From assembly GCA_024195265.1 (NCBI GenBank), contig JAJLRJ010000009.1, positions 7,944,791 through 8,008,790 on the forward strand: a DNA stretch of 64,000 nt. The letters run 5' to 3'. Below the pieces are notes generated by a model. That model had not been told where the DNA came from. It did not search any database and was given only the letters and a program-made list of their open reading frames with translations. The translations under genes were made by a program, and so were the position numbers. The stretch is from Dendrophyllia cribrosa. Lineage: Eukaryota; Cnidaria; Anthozoa; Scleractinia; Dendrophylliidae. Below, piece after piece: positions 32,905 to 44,822 of this stretch. Positions within the stretch are counted from its first letter, which is position 1, and each line of letters begins with the position of its first letter.

Positions 32905-34670
32905 GTGCGGCAAGATTTTCATTTTGACTCGTTAGATTCGCAATGGTCAGAGTACGATGGCAAAAACATTTTCCGCAGAATATGGTTTTCAGTTAAAAGC
33001 TTTGCCAAATAGCGAGCGCGATGCGCGGGTCACTCGCTTGTTCGTTACGCTTTTTTACTCGCGCTCTTTACAGAACTTTAATATGGCGGATGACTGAAGA
33101 GGCTCGAAGACCGGAATTTTTTATCAAACTACCGCGTTTTAACATTGTTTAGATCGTTTTAAAGTTATTTTAAGTGCGTCGAATGTTTATAAAAGACGTG
33201 ATGTCTTATTCTTCTCGCTCTTTACAGAGCGTTATGTCAACAAATTCGTATACGGCAAGATTTTCATTTTCACTAGTTAGATTCGCAATGGTCAGAGTAC
33301 GATGGCAAAAACATTTTCCGCAGAACATGGTTTTCAGTTAAAAGCGTTGCCAAATAGCGAGCGTGAATCACGGGTCACTCGCTTGTACGTTGCGCTTTGT
33401 TTCTCGTACTCTTTACAAAGCGTTTTTCACTCCAGATCTAGACGCGCTCTTTTTCTCGATCGGTTAACGTAGTCCAGACCTAGAGTATATTAACTGAGGT
33501 TTCAAAAAATAATATAGGCCTTTCTATTTGCCTGACAATGAGAAATGTGAAATAAATGATGGCTTCTCTTTGAAATCCTAACTTGAACAACAGATTTAAT
33601 CCTAACTTGAACAACAGATTTAAATCCGTTTGCCGGTCTCGTTGCAGTTCGTAGGAAGACATTTTGGAGCACCATTTTTAGTTTACGGAACACCTTCTAG
33701 AAAATAGCGCTTTGATACTATTTCCTCGCATCGTATTAAATCCAAAGTTCGCCAATCTTTTGTTTAGACACGAGGCTAACATTTCCAGGGTGAACCTTAG
33801 TTAGCAAGTCCTTTCTTGAAGAGAAAGACCATCCTGAACATCAATGCGGTGTTTTTTCCATACTGAAATCAGCGAAAAAAAAAACGAATTTTAGAACGCG
33901 ATTCGATAGTAGTTGTCCAAATCTCAGGCAAATAAAAAGGGTCCTAAAAGATTCCTTAACACCTCTTCTGAAAAAGCCAGGGTGAACCCCCCGAGGACAC
34001 TTTGTGATGCCAGTCATGGAGTAGCGTGCACCCCCTAGGACACTTTGTGATTTAAGTCATGGAGTAGCGTGCCATCCCCCAGGACACTTTGTGATGCCAG
34101 TCATGGAGTAGCGTGCCACCCTCCAGGACACTTTGTGATGCCACTCATGGAGTAGCGTTCCACCCCCCAGGACACTTTGTGATGCCAGTCATGGAGTAGC
34201 GTGCATCCCCCAGGACACTTTGTGATGCCAGTCATGGAGTAGCGTGTACCCGCCCAGGACACTTTGTGATGCCAGACATGGAGTAGCGTGCAACCCCCAG
34301 GACACTTTGTGATGCCAGTCATGGAGTAGCGTGTACCCGCCCAGGACACTTTGTGATGCCAGACATGGAGTAATGTGCAACCCCCAGGACACTTTGTGAT
34401 GCCAGTCATGGAGTAGCGTGTACCCGCCCAGGACACTTTGTGATGCCATTCATGGAGTAGCGAAGCATCGCCCGGAATGCCATTGTTTTTCGCCACATAT
34501 GTACTTCTATTGGCCAGTTTCTTGATTAATTATTTGCATATACACAACCAGCCGGTTGTATTTGCTCAACTGAATAAGCTTTGGGAATACTCTAGTCTAT
34601 AGTATTTTGGCAGATTCAACTGCTGTCAATTACACGGTTTGATGCGTGATGTAAATCCCAAAGTGTGATA
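32905..34670. repeat. Segmental duplication unit, copy 1
   Basis: The order of blocks is: two subcopies of an ATGGCAAAAACATTTTCCGC block (32958 and 33301), the block CTAGAGTATATTAACTGAGG at 33482, a block with TTCTAGAAAATAGCGCTTTG at 33697, the block CCATACTGAAATCAGCG at 33859, the 43-bp minisatellite, and a block with GGGAATACTCTAGTCTATAG at 34582. The same blocks recur at 43.2-47.8 kb. The ATGGCAAAAACATTTTCC frame is open for 30-60 codons but unrecognised. Confidence 0.85.
33985..34465. repeat. 43-bp minisatellite, array 1
   Basis: About 11 copies of a unit containing CCAGGACACTTTGTGATGCC and AGTCATGGAGTAGCGTG with a variable C-run. All frames of the minus strand stay open, which generates apparent repeat proteins. 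Other arrays are at 43500-43738, 45640-45740 and 46513-46942. Confidence 0.92.
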
Positions 34671-34874
34671 AAATGTATTTTATAATGTTTCGGCATGTTA
34701 ACTAAGGTATGTAGCATGTGGTGTACATGCAAGGAATGTACAGTATGCATAAGATGAAGTGTTAATGATTCAAGTTGTTTAGGAATCCTATGGGATTAGC
34801 TTGGCTATTTAAGAGTTGTAAGTTATGCAGGAACCATTCGAAGGCATCTCTTTATACATGCATTTTATTTTGTG

Positions 34875-35597
34875 ATGTCCGATTCTGAACAGCGCGTTCA
34901 CCTTTCCGAGACTACTCCTACTCCTACTCCTACCTTGGAGCACGAGGATCCTTTGACAAACGCGGATACGCTGAAGCTGTTCTCTCAATTACTAGACTCC
35001 AAGCTCGATCAGAAGTTTGCGTCCTTCAAGCGCGAACTTGAAGATAAACATGAGATTACTCAGAGTCAGCTTAAGAAGTTGAAGACTGAAACGAAGGCGT
35101 CAATTCCTTTCAGTTCAAAGGGAACAAAATTCAATTTGAATTTAACGTCAGCATCTTGGACCAAGTCGAGTCGGCCACCAAAAACCTTCGTGCAGGTAAT
35201 ATTTCATATGCGAGTTCCGATCTCGAAGCAGCAAAGAAGCTTATCAACAAGCGCAACAAACTTGTTCGTTTCGCGGACAAGAGCCCTGCTGGCTGGACTT
35301 GCCGTCGAGGAATATGAATCTGACGAACTCGCCGATGATTCAGAGGACGAGAAAAAACTCCGTTCAGCCGAGAAGAGGGCGCTGTCGAAGATATGTGAAA
35401 AGAAAACTGGGAAGTTTCAACCCGCTAGAGTCAGAGTTCCGCCGCGTGAGCCGTCAACGACAACTCAATGTACTGCGTCTTCTGCTCCTGGCCAGTATTC
35501 TCTCAATCAGCAGCAGCCATTTCGTCATTCCTTTCGTGCCAGACAACCAGTTCCCTCAGACACTGAATGTTTCAGTTGCGGGCAACGCGGACATTGA
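34875..35597 (+). pseudogene. DIRS gag-like protein with zinc knuckle, frameshifted
   Basis: The ATG at 34875 begins MSDSEQRVHLSETTPTPTPT, followed by a charged helical stretch rich in Lys, Glu and Gln. Around 35110 the conserved frame moves to another register (LINKRNKLVRFADKSPAGW) and returns at about 35290 (SDELADDSEDEKKLRSAEKR), so at least two frameshifts have occurred. It ends in a zinc-knuckle start, CFSCGQRGH, followed by a stop. It would bind element RNA; it is not functional as it stands. Confidence 0.7.
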
Positions 35598-35886
35598 TCA
35601 AGTTCCTTAGTTTGCCCTCACTCGAATTCCAACGAGCACCAAACTTACCAACAAACGGATGATGAGTCCAAAGACAAGTACTTTGCTGCCTTAAAACGAT
35701 TGGGACAAGATGAGTATCCTTTACTTGAATCTGTAGTTTATTCCCTGGGTGAGTGTGACCCAGTTGACCTTTGCTGCCAATCGAGCAGCGATCATATTTT
35801 TCATGATTCTCCGGAACTCTGCCCTGATTATCAGGAGGACATTGAGATCGTTAGTGTTAACGCTGTGGCTAAATGGCCGGTAACCG

Positions 35887-36390
35887 GTCAAGGTTTTCAA
35901 AACACTAAATGGCCGGCAATTCTATATTTTCAGTAAATTTCACAAAATCGAAAAATTCCAGCTAATCTAAACTATCATATGTCGATTTAGAAAGGTCAAG
36001 CGATCCTGAAATGCTTTATAGATCTCAAGTCTAGTGTTTGGTTTACGCTGGGCTCAGTAGACGAAACCATGTTTTGTGACACTTGGAACTTTTTTCAGCT
36101 CGACTGCCGGTCAAGGTTTTCAAAACACTAAATGGCCGGCAGTCCTTCATTCTCAGTAAATTTCACAAAATCGAAAAATTCCAGCTAATCTAAACTATCA
36201 TATGTCGATTTAGAAAGTTCAAGCGATCCTGAAATGCTTTATAGATCTCAAGTCTAGTGTTTGGTTTACGCTGGGCTCAGTAGACGAAACCATGTTTTGT
36301 GACACTTGGAACTTTTTTCAGCTCGACTGCCGGTCAAGGTTTTCAAAACACTAAATGGCCGGCAGTCCTTCATTCTCAGTAAATTTCACA
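35887..36390. repeat. 222-bp tandem repeat inside the long TIR
   Basis: GGTCAAGGTTTTCAAAACAC starts units at 35887, 36109 and 36332, giving just over two copies. The mirror set lies at about 39900-40240. Confidence 0.88.
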
Positions 36391-36495
36391 AAATCGAAAA
36401 ATTCCAGCTATAAGTGTCTCTTTTCCGAAACTCACAGAAGTTACTATCTTCACACCCAGTCAAGCCAGTTTTTTAATGTCTTTTTTACACAAATA

Positions 36496-36530
36496 CAACA
36501 ACAACAACAACAACAACAATTTATTAAAGG
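36496..36530. repeat. (CAA)n simple repeat
   Basis: About ten CAA units; a second short CAA run is at about 36606-36619. Read on the minus strand they form TTG tails beyond a LINE fragment. Confidence 0.85.
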
Positions 36531-36620
36531 TATTTACATACGTACATTACCTATTCTCTTAAAAAAGTTAATAATTAGTTTATTGGTTGAGTCACTTTTG
36601 AAATAACAACAACAACAACA

Positions 36621-37068
36621 TTTATTTATTTAAACACGATAAAAAATTACAGCGGAGCTGATGTGGTCGTGTATATAAAAGTTAAACAGTTTATAAGTGA
36701 ATAAAAAGCTTAAAAACTAATTAACGTATAAAAAAAATTATCTATAAATTAAGCTATTCGCATGAAGTTCTGCGTTTAAGAGAGTTTTTAAATAAGCTTT
36801 TGCTTGAGATTGCACGCATATGATTGTCAAGAGAATTCCATAGAGATACGGCTTTATACCAAGTGGACTTGCGGAGAATCACACAATCGACAGCAACGTA
36901 GTTTCCCTTTAGACAAAGCTCTTTCATCTGCTGGCAGGTGGACTCCGAAGGAATTCTTGTCAAGGACAAAATATCTGCTGGTTCCTTGGGCTGCTGTGAT
37001 AACAGCGTCGTCCTACTCGTCTGAATAACGGGGGGGTATTCTAGGGAAGCAGCTTCGCGCCTGGTCAT
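36621..37068 (-). pseudogene. LINE C-terminal tail fragment
   Basis: The minus-strand frame 36754-37068 ends with SLWNSLDNHMRAISSKSLFK, the usual C-terminal signature of CR1/L2-type reverse transcriptases. Only about 100 codons remain, followed on the minus strand by an AT-rich 3' end and a TTG-repeat tail. It is carried inside the 35861-40263 element. Confidence 0.6.
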
Positions 37069-37522
37069 GCTTTCGAACTTTCCATTTCTAACAATTTCCT
37101 TTAAAATAAATAAATATATATATATATATAAAACGTGTTCAACGAAAATTTACGCAATTTCACTACAACTAGCCCAAACAAGGGTTTTTTGAGCCCGATC
37201 AGCCCGAAAATCACAGAGAAGAGAGAGGAGAGGGAAAGGGAGCGAGAGCGACAGAAAAAAAGGCTAGCAACGGTCTATTATATTTTATATTTTTATATTA
37301 AAAACAAGGCCAAGAACGCTCACAAATGCTTACTTAGAGCGATATCGTTTTCAAAAATTCAGGTAGATATATATATAGATAGATATGCTCATAAAAACGG
37401 GTAAATTAATACCAGATATTAAACAATGGACTGCAAAAATTCAAATTAACCATATTATGTAAGAAAAGAATGAAGTTCTCCGAAGTTCTCATATGGGTTA
37501 AGGCGTGTGAAACCCTGCTTTG

Positions 37523-37602
37523 GCGGGAGCGGGGGGCGGGGGCGGGGGGCGGGGGGGCGGGGGGGCGGGGGGCGGGGGGGCGGGGGGGAAGGGTGGGGGC
37601 TT
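37523..37602. repeat. G-rich (GGGGGCGG)n tract
   Basis: About 80 bp of G runs separated by single C, strongly G-quadruplex-prone on the plus strand, followed at 37652-37702 by T-rich runs. Confidence 0.85.
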
Positions 37603-40499
37603 TAAACTTTTTTAAAAATGTCCCGAATCCACTAACCCTTCAAATTTGCATGTTTTCTTTTTTTTTTTTCTTCTTTTGTTTTTTTCTTCTTTTTTTTTTT
37701 TCCTTCTTTTGTTTACGTAGTTTGATAAATGTTCCATTTTACGAAAATGGAAGGGCCCTCAGGTCTGTCCTCAGGCGTTTGGTTTAAAGACACTTTTCTT
37801 TCGCGAAACATAATGTGAAATCCGTCACTAATTCTGCTCCTGTCTCCTAAGACCATTTTTTTGAGGCCAAAGACGAGACGAAATCTAACTAAACGTAATC
37901 TTAAAAATATTTAAATGACAGAAGGCGCTATGGCCAAGACAAGGAGAAGAAAAGAAAGGGCAGAATTTATGGGCACGTTAACTTAACTTAGAGGCTAAGA
38001 GGTCTCATGTGAGGGCGTTTGCCAACCCAGCACCAGAAAAGAGTGTTTTAAATCTCGTTTCCAAACACCCTGGGAACGAGGTTAGTGTCCGAGCAAAGTC
38101 GGCCACCATTTTATCCTTGTTTCTCTTCCTACAAAGTGTGAATTGTATTGAATTGTGTAAATAGTCAAATACTGGAGAAAAAAAATAATAAAAATGGTAA
38201 AAAAAGAGAGAGAAATACGAAACATAAGCTTTTATCCGAGCTGTCTCCCTTCATTTTATACTAGGCTGATTGTCGTTCCGGTGAACCTTGCCAGTCCGGC
38301 TCATAGAATCGGCTTCTTAACTTTGTAGGAGGCTTTTTCAAGCTCTCGCCCCCCCACCCCTATCGCCATCATTATCCATTCGAAATCTTGCCGGTCTAAG
38401 TGACTTTGTTCCAATCTCAACCAGCAACCCAGTGATAAGAAGAAGTCCGTTATACAAGTAATAATTAAGGTGGCTCAATATTGTTCAGCCCTCTCGTCTT
38501 TTGCATTCCATTACAGCTAGCTCGATGGTGTGGCTAAAAATCTTTTAGTTGGAGAACCAGTAAATCTTTTATCAGTCAACAACGTGGTATTCAAATGACG
38601 TCATCATTCATTGCCATGGCAACGCGAAAAGGGGTAAAAAATACGCTATCTTGGACCATTTGAGGCCAATAACTTATAAACTACACGGTGAAAGTTTTTG
38701 TTTTCGATATATTTTTGATTAATTGGCAAGAGAAACATTTCAACAATTTTTTAAAAAGTTCTGTACATAGAGTTCAGAGCTACCATATATTTATGTAAAA
38801 ATGACATATGTCTAAATCCTATGTACAGATTGTTTTCAAAATTGGCGAAAATGTTTGTTATGTTTATAAGACAAAAACGTATAAAAATCAAAAAATTTCA
38901 CCGAACAGTTTTGAAGTTATTAGCCTCAAAAGGTTGAAAATGGGGTCTTTTTGGCCTCTTTTGACGTCGCCATGGTAACAAATTTTGATGTGGTAGCCAC
39001 CTAAATTTGTTCATTGGTTAAGTGTTTACAAACCTGTACTAAACGTTTTCTCTTAACTTTACTGGTGTAGCTGTGATTGAATATCATAGATGTATCATGA
39101 TGGGAATGTTTAAACTATTAGGAGCCACCTCAAAGGCACGAGGTAATGGGTTCCTGAAGACATCTGATGGACCTCTCCGGCCCCGCAACAAACGATGGTG
39201 TCACCTCTCCATACAGACATTATCCAAAATCAAACCAGTACTCCCTCTCTTTAAATTCTCTTACTTCAGATCTTTTCGTTGGTGGGAAATTTTACCGATG
39301 TTTCCCTCTTCAAGTACCATTTCATGATTAATTTCCTACTATCAAGGAGAGCACGTCGCGCGCTTTTCTTTCACGTTTCCCTTCAGGCGACATCACTTCA
39401 AACTCAACAACACATGAAAATCCTCTCGCATTTAGGGTAGGTTATGTGCCGAAACAGGCTGAAAGGTCACCAAATTAACTAACCTGCAACTTGGAATCCA
39501 TTTTCTGGGCTGAAAGGTATAAAATTGTAGATGAAATACATCAATGACAATATTCTTATCAGTCCACTCTGCAGTCCACTCAATGGCAAAGAACGAATAA
39601 AACTCGACATTACTTCTATACATCAACGCAAAGTTAAGATTACCTGGTACAAAAAAGCTTTTTCGTTTCATCATAACGTCGACAAGATGATGTTGAAGTT
39701 CCAGAGCTCCAGAAGCAAAAAGAACCAACTAACGCTTGGAGTCTTTTCCCGCCGGTTTTGCGCAGAGGCCGTATCAAAGGTCAAGCTGGTATGACGTCAT
39801 ACGTCGCCTGTCACGCCATGCTTTGGACAGAAAATAGTAACGAACATCCAAAGACTCGCGACCAACAAAAATATGATATAGAAATCCCACAAAACCGGCT
39901 GGTTTGATCAAGGTTCACGACATATGATAGTTCAGAATGGCTGGATTTTTTCGATTTGTCAAATTTACTGAGAATATAGGACTGCCGGCCATTTAGTGTT
40001 TTGAAAACCTTGACCGGCAGTCGAGCTGAAAAAAGTTCGAAGTGTCACAAAACATGGTTTCGTCTACTGAGCCCAGCGTAAACCAAACACTAGACTTGAG
40101 ATCTATAAAGCATTTCAGGATCGCTTGACCTTTCTAAATCGACATATGATAGTTTAGATTAGCTGGAATTTTTCGATTTTGTGAAATTTACTGAAAATAT
40201 AGAACTGCCGGCCATTTAGTGTTTTGAAAACCTTGACCGGTTACCGGCCATTTAGCCACAGCGTAGTGTTAAAGGTAGACTAAAGCATAATATTAGTTTT
40301 TGGGAGGATATAGGCGCTTCTTGGTTTGTTTGCCAAACAATTTTGGAGGGCTTCAAAATTCCTTTTTATTTTACACCTGCTTCTGCTTAGTTTTCTAATA
40401 ATAAGTCCGCCTTGCAGCATGCGGATTTTGTTCGAAAAGCGATAACTGATCTTTTAGCGGTTGGTTCAGTTGTGGAATGCTCGTGTCACTAATCCTTTG

Positions 40500-41445
40500 T
40501 CGGTGTCTATTCAGTCAAACGGCATTAAGGGTCTGATATAAGATCTTTGATATCCTAATTTTTTTGTTAAGAAATCTGGGATTAAGTTTTGAAGACGCCC
40601 AGACTATGCTTAATTCATTTATTGACCCGTCCCAAAATTGGCTTTATTCATTTGATATTATATCCGGATATCATCACATGTCTTTCCCCCAGACCAAGAT
40701 TTTCGGGGGTTTTCTTAGTCTTTCAGCGGTGTTATATGATACTGTAAGTTCACTGTTTTGTCATTTGGATTATCTACAGCAGGCCAGTAGGAACGAATTT
40801 GAAAGTGAGAGGGCACGATCGACTGTTGTCGACCGAGACCCCTTCAATATTTTCGACTGTTAAGTGGCAGTCTTCCTTTTTTTTAATTTTCACCCGAAAA
40901 GTGGGGGGGGGAGGCACGGGCCGGGTTAGGGTTAGAGGGTTAGGGTTAGGGTTAGGCCCCCCTACTCCCACTCCTACGGGCCTGTACAGGACCTTATATT
41001 TTCACTAAAGTTATGAGGCCTCTTGTTAGTCGTTTACTTGGATGATGGTTTAGGGGTATGCCCATCTTTCGCGCATTGTTGTTTAGAGGCCTCAGCCGTT
41101 AAGTCAGATTTGTCTCGTGCCGGGTTTGTTCCCAATATGCTTTAAGAGTGTTTGGTCCCCAGTACAGTACCTTAGATGGTTGGGGTATATTTGGGACCTC
41201 AAGAACAAGACGCTTTCTATTCCCAGTGATAAAATTGATAGGCTGTTTATTTCTTTAGAAGAGGTACCTTTCCACACCACAATATCCGCCATGCAATTAG
41301 CCTCTGTTACAGGCAGTATCATTTCAAATATGCTTGTTATTGGCAATGTCTGTAAGCTTATGACCAAAAACTTGCACAGGGCTTTGGATCGCAGAACTGG
41401 GTGGGATTCCTCTGTGTTTTTGGATTCGACTGCTCGTAAGAATTA
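40500..41445 (+). pseudogene. DIRS reverse transcriptase region, broken
   Basis: Fragments include YSFDIISGYHHMSFPQTKIF (RT motif A region) near 40645, a YLDDG catalytic motif near 41035, and YLRWLGYIWDLKNKTLSIPS near 41165. Between motif A and YLDD, a foreign segment (about 40790-40980) with TTAGGG repeats replaces the expected RT core. Several stops interrupt the frame. Confidence 0.75.
40923..40957. repeat. Interstitial telomeric repeat (TTAGGG)n
   Basis: About five TTAGGG units with one AGAGGG variant, next to a C-rich stretch, inside the degraded RT. TTAGGG is the metazoan telomere unit. Confidence 0.9.
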
Positions 41446-41489
41446 AAGTTCTGGCGCAAAATTCAGTTTAGTTCGCCTCAATTCTAGGC

Positions 41490-41960
41490 CCTTATTTAAG
41501 GGTGTTCGTCCAGTTACTTGGGTTTCATATTCAGATGCTAGTTCATTGGGCTGTGCCGCCTATTTATCTATGGATGGTTTTCAAGTGGAACATAAGAATT
41601 GGGACTCACTGGAGATGAGCCAAAGCTCCACTTGGAGGGAACTTCATTGTGTTTATTTTGCCCTGCAGAGTTTCGCACAACGTTTGTGGAATAGTTCTGT
41701 AATAAAATGGTTCACTGATAATCAAGCAGTCCTTTTGATTATTGATTCCGGTAGCATGAAAGAGCATTTGCATAAGTTAACTGTACACATTTTCTATGTC
41801 GCTAGGGACCATAATATCCATTTAGACGTGGAGTGCATACCTCGTTCTCTCAACGATAAAGCGGATTACCTTTGTAAAATCGTTGATTATGACGACCGGA
41901 ATGTCAAGGATTGCTATTTTTTATGCGCTCACGTCCTACTGGGGACAGTGTTCCGTTGAT
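41490..41960 (+). pseudogene. DIRS RNase H region
   Basis: The frame 41546-41959 contains a WRELHCVYFALQSF segment and WFTDNQAVLLIIDSGS, the RNase H patterns (Glu then Asp of TDN) of DIRS/YR retroelements. It starts with YSDASSLGCAAYL just upstream in the same register. It is the best preserved part of the element. Confidence 0.75.
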
Positions 41961-42539
41961 TGTTTCGCAAGTTCTAAAAATTGCAACTTCGATTTCCTAG
42001 GTTCTACTCTCGTTTTTACAATCCGTATTGCTTAGGCTGGGCTGGGGAGTTCTGCTGGTTTGTCCCTCCTGTCACACTGGTGACTAGGGTTATTCGCCAT
42101 GTCTCAGTGTTTTTGGCAATGCAAAGGTATATTAGTGACACCTTATTGGCCATCCGCACCTTTTTGGCCTTTTTTGGTGGATTCTCGGGGATCCTTTAAT
42201 CAGATTTGTGATCGATTATCTCTTCGTGGAGAGCGGTAAAGATGTGTTCCTGGGTCCAATAAGAGTGCTATTTTTGGATCTGAGAATTTCAGCACACCGG
42301 TGCCTTTTCTATTGCTCGATGGAGCTATTTGATTGCTAAGTTTGTCTTGACATCTATAGCAACATAAGGCACTGGCCTTTGTTGGTATGAAATTATTCGA
42401 CTTTGTCTCACTGCTATTAGTGAGCGAAAGTTTATGTTTGCATTAATGCGTTTTTTTTCTCTCCCGCATGTTTATAAGGTGGAAATGCATTTGCAGTTAA
42501 GATTGGTCTTCTCTTTGATCCCGAACTTCGGAGGTTAGC

Positions 42540-43085
42540 ATCATGCCTGCCCGCCCGTGCTGTTGAGGCCAAAGCTTCTTCTACCACAGAGCGGTATTCG
42601 AGAGCTTTTCAGAAGTTTAGAGAATAGGATTCCTGTCATCGTGAGATTATTCCCTTACCGTCAGATGACGTTTCAGTTGCTATTTATTTAGAATTTTTGC
42701 TTCACAGTAATTGTTCATTTCTGCGTTAGAGTCTGCTTGTTATGGTATTAATTGAGCACACAATTTGTACGGGTTTCCCACGCCTTGTAATACTAGTTTA
42801 GTTAGAAATATCCTGGAAACGGAGAAGAGGAATCCGGCAAAACCTGTTTTCAAAAAGAGCCTGTTACTACTGTTATGATGAACGAATTTGTGTATCAAAT
42901 TTGCCGGCCCTTCCGCCAGTTTCGACAGTTTCCCAGATTTGCGTTTCTGAGCTGCTATTTGTGTTACCGCTTATGATGCGTTTCTTCGCTTTAATGAATT
43001 AGCTGCTTTGCGTTGCTGTGATGTAAAATTTTGTGATAACACGTTTGTAGAGATTATTGTGATTAAGAGTTGGCCTCTTAAACAT
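42540..43085 (+). pseudogene. DIRS tyrosine recombinase region, decayed
   Basis: Recognisable pieces include TERYSRAFQKFRE, PSDDVSVAIYLEFLLHSNCS and EPVTTVMMNE in different registers, matching the N-terminal and central parts of DIRS tyrosine recombinases. Multiple stops exclude activity. Confidence 0.6.
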
Positions 43086-43499
43086 TAATTAGCTTTTATG
43101 CTCTTTGTTTATTTTCGAACGCGAGCATCAATAAACGAGATGCTCGCCCCTGGAACTGTGCGTTATGTTTATTGAAGATTTATTACAAAATATTTTATAC
43201 TCGTTTCATGGTGATTAGAGTATAACAGAATAAGCTTTGGGAATACTCTAGTCTCTAGTCTCTTGGCAGATTCAACTGCTGTCAATTACACGGTTTGATG
43301 CGTGATGTAAATCCCAAGGCCGTGATAAAGTCAACAATCGTGCTGTAATTAAAGGCGGGCCGCGCTCTTTTCAAAGCATTTCGTAACAAATAGGCCATTT
43401 CCGAGTTGCCTTTAGCCTCTCTATCAAAGCGAGGCTAGGTGCGAAACCTTTCATATGAAAATAAGTTTTCATTCACATGCAAATACGTTTAATTTGCAT

Positions 43500-43738
43500 G
43501 TGAATGGAGTAGCGTGCCATGCTCCAGGACACTTTGTGATGCCGGTCATGGAGTAGCATGCAACCCCCTAGGACACTTTGTGATGCCAGTCATGAAGTAG
43601 CGTTCCACCCCCCCCCCCCCCAGGACACTTTGTGATGCCAGTCATGGAGTAGCGTGCTCCCCTAGGACACTTTGTCATGTCAGTCATGGAGCAGCGTGAC
43701 CCCCCAGGACACTTTGTGATGCCAGTCATGGAGTAGCG
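43500..43738. repeat. 43-bp minisatellite, array 2
   Basis: About six copies of the CAGGACACTTTGTGATGCC unit, one with a run of about 16 C. Confidence 0.9.
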
Positions 43739-44822
43739 AGGCGTGATGTAAATACCAAGGTGTGATAAAGTTAACAATCGTGCTGTAATTAAAGGCCGGT
43801 CGCGCTCTTTTCAAAGCATTTTGTCAACAAATTGGTGTGCGCCAAGATTTTCAATTTGACTCGTTTGATTCGCAATGGTCAGAGTACGATGGCAAAAACA
43901 TTTTAAGCAGAACATGGTTTTCAGTTAAAAGCTTTGCCAAATAGCGAGCGCGATGCGCCAGTCATCACTCGCTTGTTCGTTACGCTTTTTTACTCGCGCT
44001 CTTTACAGAACTTTAATATGGCGGACGACTGAAGAGGCTCGAAGACCGAAATTTTTTATCAAACTATCGCGTTTTAACAGTGTTTAGATCGTTTTAAAGT
44101 TATTTTAAGTGCGACGAATGTCTATAAAAGACGTGATGTTCTTCTAGCTCTTAATAGAGCGTTTTGTCAACAAATTCGTGCGCGGCAAGATTTTCATTTT
44201 GACTCGTTAGATTCGCAATGGTCAGAGTACGATGGCAAAAACGTTTTCCGCAGAACATGGTTTTCAGTTAAAATCGTTGCCAAATAGCGAGCGTCAATCA
44301 CGAGTCACTCGCTTGTACGTTGCGCTTTGTTTCTCGTGCTCTTTACAAAGCGTTTTTCAGTCCAGATCTAGACGGGCTCTTTTTCTCGATCGGTTAACGT
44401 AGTTCAGACCTAGAGTATATTAACTGAGGTTTTAAAAATTAATATAGGCCTTTTTTTTTGCAGGACAATGAGAAATGTGAAATAAATGATGGCTTCTCTT
44501 TGAAATCCTAACTTGAACAAGCGAAAAGCAAGTGCCCGCCTCCCGTGACTGAGGGAACATTGTTTGTGTTGAGATAATTATTCAAATTTAAATCCGTTTG
44601 CTGGTCTCGTTGGAGTTCGTAGGAAGACATTTTGGAGCACCATTTTTAGTTTACGGAACACCTTCTAGAAAATAGCGCTTTGATACTATTTCCTCGCATC
44701 GTATTAAATCCAAAGTTCGCCAATCTTTTGTTTAGACACGAGGCTAACATTTCCAGGGTGAACCTTAGTTAGCAAGTCCTTTCTTGAAGAGAAAGACCAT
44801 TCTGAACATCAATGCGGTGTTA

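Larger units (their letters stand above)
35861..40263. mobile_element. 4.4 kb long-TIR DNA element with 9-bp target duplication (Mutator-like?)
   Basis: CGCTGTGGCTAAATGGCCGG at 35861 and its exact inverse ending at 40263 are flanked by TAGTGTTAA (35852-35860 and 40264-40272). The TIRs are about 330 bp and nearly identical. Each contains tandem copies of a 222-bp unit (repeat starts 35887, 36109 and 36332 on the left). A 9-bp duplication and long TIRs fit the Mutator superfamily. No transposase was seen; the interior holds a LINE tail, poly-G and poly-T tracts and other repeats, so it is non-autonomous. Confidence 0.88.
34671..43220 (+). mobile_element. Decayed DIRS-like tyrosine-recombinase retrotransposon
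   Basis: Gag-like, reverse transcriptase, RNase H and tyrosine-recombinase regions appear in that order on the plus strand, all with stops or frameshifts. Recombinase plus RT/RNase H without aspartic protease or LTRs fits DIRS. It lies between copies of the segmental duplication block bearing GGGAATACTCTAGTCT, and exact ends were not determined. A 4.4 kb DNA element (35861-40263) splits it just before the RT region. Confidence 0.8.

Noticed and set aside
34101..34496. 131-codon repeat protein on the minus strand (and overlapping frames)
   Set aside because: It is generated by the 43-bp minisatellite; open frames in several registers and at other arrays show no selection for one protein.
37470..37787. 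105-codon Gly/Arg then Phe-rich ORF
   Set aside because: It translates G-quadruplex and poly-T low-complexity DNA inside a transposon.
38462..39134. Second TTAAGGTGGCT-type element inside the long-TIR element
   Set aside because: The left end resembles the 19074-19749 element, but the right end (AGCCACCTCAA) is too degenerate to define boundaries.
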